Below are positions 62,255 through 64,000 of a stretch of 64,000 nt of DNA, piece after piece. Both the position numbers and the translations under genes were made by a program. Each line of letters begins with the position of its first letter. Positions within the stretch are counted from its first letter, which is position 1. The DNA lies in contig NZ_MLYR01000019.1 in NCBI RefSeq assembly GCF_001866655.1, positions 39,322-103,321 on the forward strand, written 5' to 3'. Origin of the DNA: Bacillus sp. MUM 116. GTDB lineage: Bacteria; Bacillota; Bacilli; Bacillales; Cytobacillaceae. Below the pieces are notes generated by a model that had not been told where the DNA came from, did no database searches, and was given only the letters and a program-made list of their open reading frames with translations.

Positions 62255-62353
62255 ATGACTGATGGATACGCTGGAGGTTTTGCATTAATTGTAGTATTGT
62301 TTATCCTCCTTATTATTGTAGGGGCTGCTTTTATCGGCGGCTGTTTCTATTAA
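62255..62353 (+). CDS. YjcZ-family sporulation peptide (32 aa)
   Basis: MTDGYAGGFALIVVLFILLI then IVGAAFIGGCFY: a glycine-rich start and one membrane helix ending in the family motif VGAA. GGAGGTG precedes the ATG. Peptides of this family are made during sporulation and are linked to the spore coat or forespore membrane. It is the first of two tandem copies. Confidence 0.9.
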   Translation: MTDGYAGGFALIVVLFILLIIVGAAFIGGCFY

Positions 62354-62389
62354 GAAGTAAATTTATATATGCTTGAAAGGGGGATTTTT

Positions 62390-62503
62390 ATGTTTGGCTA
62401 TGGTGGATTTGGTTATGGCGGTTTCGGCGGTGCTGGCTGGTTCGCCTTAATCGTAGTATTATTCATTCTGTTAATCATCGTTGGAGCAGCTTGCTTCTAT
62501 TAA
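62390..62503 (+). CDS. YjcZ-family sporulation peptide (37 aa)
   Basis: MFGYGGFGYGGFGGAGWFAL then IVVLFILLIIVGAACFY: a Gly/Tyr/Phe repeat start and the same membrane helix as the peptide 37 bases upstream (shared VVLFILLIIVGAA). AAAGGGGGA precedes the ATG. The pair probably arose by duplication and is co-transcribed. Confidence 0.92.
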   Translation: MFGYGGFGYGGFGGAGWFALIVVLFILLIIVGAACFY

Positions 62504-62537
62504 TTAATAAAGTCTCTGCGGTGAAAAGGATATTTCT

Positions 62538-62577
62538 AAAAAGCAATGCAAATGAACTTGCATTGCTTTTAATTTTT
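62538..62577 (+). terminator. Terminator after the YjcZ pair
   Basis: AAAAGCAATGCAA pairs with TTGCATTGCTTTT around ATGAAC, followed by TTTTTT. Confidence 0.9.
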
Positions 62578-62686
62578 TCGAACACAAAAAAGGAGAACCA
62601 GGACTTAATTGGGCAGTCCATTCATTATGTTATTTAAGTGTATAGTTCTACTTTATCAAGAAAACCTATTAGTGGAGGTGAAATCC

Positions 62687-62860
62687 ATGCCAAGGGAAAA
62701 TGAAGATGCTTCAAATACCGTAAAATATAGTATTTGGGAAACACGGACTGATCATGATCAAATGGAAGCTAAGCAAAGAATCACAGAATCCATTCAAAGC
62801 GCAACCCTTGATTCAACCATTGCGGAGAAACAAGAAGAACAAACTAAAAGCAACCAATAA
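62687..62860 (+). CDS. Small acidic hydrophilic protein, unknown
   Basis: 57 aa (starts MPRENEDASNTVKYSIWETR), rich in Glu, Gln, Thr and Ser, with no hydrophobic stretch, probably disordered or helical. GTGGAGGTG precedes ATG 62687; the frame is open farther up but without a ribosome site. Small proteins like this are common near spore genes, though nothing here proves that role. Confidence 0.65.
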   Translation: MPRENEDASNTVKYSIWETRTDHDQMEAKQRITESIQSATLDSTIAEKQEEQTKSNQ

Positions 62861-62869
62861 GAGGTTGCT

Positions 62870-63010
62870 TTAGCTTGTTCTTCTACCCAATTTCGGATCC
62901 TCATCTAAACCATGATAATTTCTCCTGTTGCTCTTCAAATATGTACCATACTCTTTCATTTGGAAATCAATTGCCTTGACAATGTCTTTAACTTTCACTA
63001 GAACTGACAT
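62870..63010 (-). CDS. Short UPF0158-like protein or fragment
   Basis: 46 aa from ATG 63010. VLVKVKDIVKAIDFQMKEYGTYLKSNRR resembles the N-terminal helix of UPF0158 proteins, but the remaining ~100 residues of that family are missing and the tail (HGLDEDPKLGRRTS) is unrelated. No good ribosome site is seen, so this may be a remnant. It follows the amj gene on the same strand. Confidence 0.4.
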   Translation of the reverse strand: MSVLVKVKDIVKAIDFQMKEYGTYLKSNRRNYHGLDEDPKLGRRTS

Positions 63011-63036
63011 TGTAGCAATACTCTTTCTTTCGGCAA

Positions 63037-63852
63037 CTAAATAAATTTCGAAAACCATGCAACATAGTACGCCGCTGGAACAAATAACAATTGGGCCAAA
63101 ACAGTACCTACAAATTTTGAACCTATCATGGTTAGAGAATAACTTTTTAAATAGATATAGTTACTTTGTTTTTTGACTACCCGGTCCGCTAATACAGATA
63201 CTTTAGGGTCGATAAATAAGGTTAATAAAATCGTTGCTACTCCGTTAATGATTCCTGACGACATTACGGCCGCCTGTGAATAGCCTTTAGGAACTAACAT
63301 TGAAGCGTACAATGCAGAAAGAACCCCTACTGTGTATACGCCGGTAATCACTACATTAATAACAAACAGTCGCTTCGGAATGGTTTTTAATGTGATTCCT
63401 CTTAAATAAGAGAAACGAGGAAGCCGAAAACAAGTGACCATTTTTCTTAATCCCTTACTATTAAACCATTTTAAAAATAATGCTAGGATTGAGCCGTTCT
63501 CCTTTGATAATTGAATAATCGCTCTTGAAAAGACATTAATAAATGTGGGAAAAAGAAAAATTCCGAGACAAACACCTACCGAAGTGATGCCAATTAGGAT
63601 TCGATACTGCTCTTGAATAAAAGCTAATTTATTCAAGTCTGGTGCCTCGGCAATTAGCTTTGCTGTTAACGGCTGTTGAAACATCGTTGAAAATCTAGAG
63701 ATGATTACCATGGTGCTAAATAGGGAAAGTGCAGTGGCAATTAGGCTTACCCTTGCTCCAGAGATTCTTGTTGAATATGCTAATGTTTCGATCATCGTAA
63801 CGATGACAAGGAAAAGAGAGACAACAACTAATTTAGACGTGATTAAATCCAA
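63037..63852 (-). CDS. amj: Lipid II flippase Amj (DUF2837)
   Basis: 271 aa, about six to seven membrane segments. Family sequence: VVSLFLVIVTMIETLAYSTRISGARV, then SLSLFSTMVIISRFSTMFQQPL-like text, and C-terminal LFIDPKVSVLADRVV and IGSKFVGTVLAQLLFVPAAYYVAW. Amj is the alternate lipid II flippase that can replace MurJ in B. subtilis, induced by envelope stress. The start is TTG 63852 with AAGGAGTGG upstream. Confidence 0.88.
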   Translation of the reverse strand: MDLITSKLVVVSLFLVIVTMIETLAYSTRISGARVSLIATALSLFSTMVIISRFSTMFQQPLTAKLIAEAPDLNKLAFIQEQYRILIGITSVGVCLGIFLFPTFINVFSRAIIQLSKENGSILALFLKWFNSKGLRKMVTCFRLPRFSYLRGITLKTIPKRLFVINVVITGVYTVGVLSALYASMLVPKGYSQAAVMSSGIINGVATILLTLFIDPKVSVLADRVVKKQSNYIYLKSYSLTMIGSKFVGTVLAQLLFVPAAYYVAWFSKFI

Positions 63853-63915
63853 ATTCCCACTCCTTAAATTTTTCTACTTTTGTATTATTTTATAGCTAAG
63901 GTAGCCTTTTGGTAA

Positions 63916-64000
63916 GGCTCTTTTCGTAAACTTTGTTGCTTTTGGACCTTAATAAGGGTCAAACACTTAAGTTTCTAGGCAATTTTCGCAAATGTTCTTA
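63916..64000 (+). mobile_element. MITE-like element, copy 4 (cut by window end)
   Basis: GGCTCTTTTCGTAAACTTTG onward matches copies 1 and 2 to the last base of the window (85 of ~162 bp present). It lies upstream of amj, in its promoter region, reading away from it. The right end and target duplication are outside the window. Confidence 0.88.

Overview
The window is a low-GC Firmicutes chromosome segment, most likely from an endospore-forming Bacillaceae (Bacillus/Neobacillus-like). This is inferred from strong AGGAGG-type ribosome sites, frequent TTG/GTG starts, TnrA/GlnR, CodY, CcpA and BirA-type sites, a T-box leader, a preQ1 riboswitch, YjcZ-type sporulation peptides, Amj, GltT and the bioY-yhfT-yhfS cluster. 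No rRNA, tRNA, CRISPR array, intact transposase or prophage was seen.

Layout. 1-3.7 kb: an amino-acid ABC importer on the minus strand with two tandem paralogous lipoprotein receptors, each followed by a near-identical terminator. 3.9-8.0 kb: two small genes (one FbpA-like), tnrA, amtB, and two genes where glnK would be expected, a DUF294 nucleotidyltransferase-like protein and a DnaQ-type exonuclease. 8.1-18.9 kb: the complete branched-chain amino-acid pathway ilvD-[T-box]-ilvB-ilvH-ilvC-leuA-leuB-leuC-leuD, with a cre, a CodY-like site, a probable isoleucine T-box and an internal terminator before leuC. 19-36 kb: mixed housekeeping and accessory genes (DUF3892, a beta-helix protein, a hemolysin-III protein, an LLM oxidoreductase, a dipeptidase/aminopeptidase operon, a SET-domain protein, NCS2 and BASS transporters, a LiaG-like protein, heme A synthase, a GH13 glucosidase). 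36-51 kb: an accessory stretch rich in decayed genes and repeats. It holds a Met/Cys/Gly pentapeptide-repeat peptide resembling heterocycloanthracin-type precursors, queT under a preQ1 riboswitch, an arsB relic, a TetR/metallo-hydrolase pair with twin operators, and an ECF sigma/anti-sigma pair. 50.7-56.7 kb: an IclR/MFS pair and the BirA-controlled bioY-yhfT-yhfS operon, whose thiolase gene appears to start at AUU. 56.9-64 kb: membrane proteins, a PLA2-like small protein, gltT, two YjcZ peptides and amj.

Five repeat families run through the window: (a) a 162-bp MITE-like element (four copies, 8-bp target duplications); (b) a CCTGTCACC-containing palindromic repeat (five copies); (c) a ~165-bp element directly after the stop codons of leuB and yhfS; (d) a degenerate tandem repeat of exactly 21 bp at two loci, each just downstream of a minus-strand gene; (e) the 15-bp coding repeat of the Cys-rich peptide. 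The strongest leads are the MITE family, the Cys-rich peptide, the AUU start and the tnrA-amtB-DUF294-dnaQ arrangement. All family assignments were made by reading the sequence; no database search was run.
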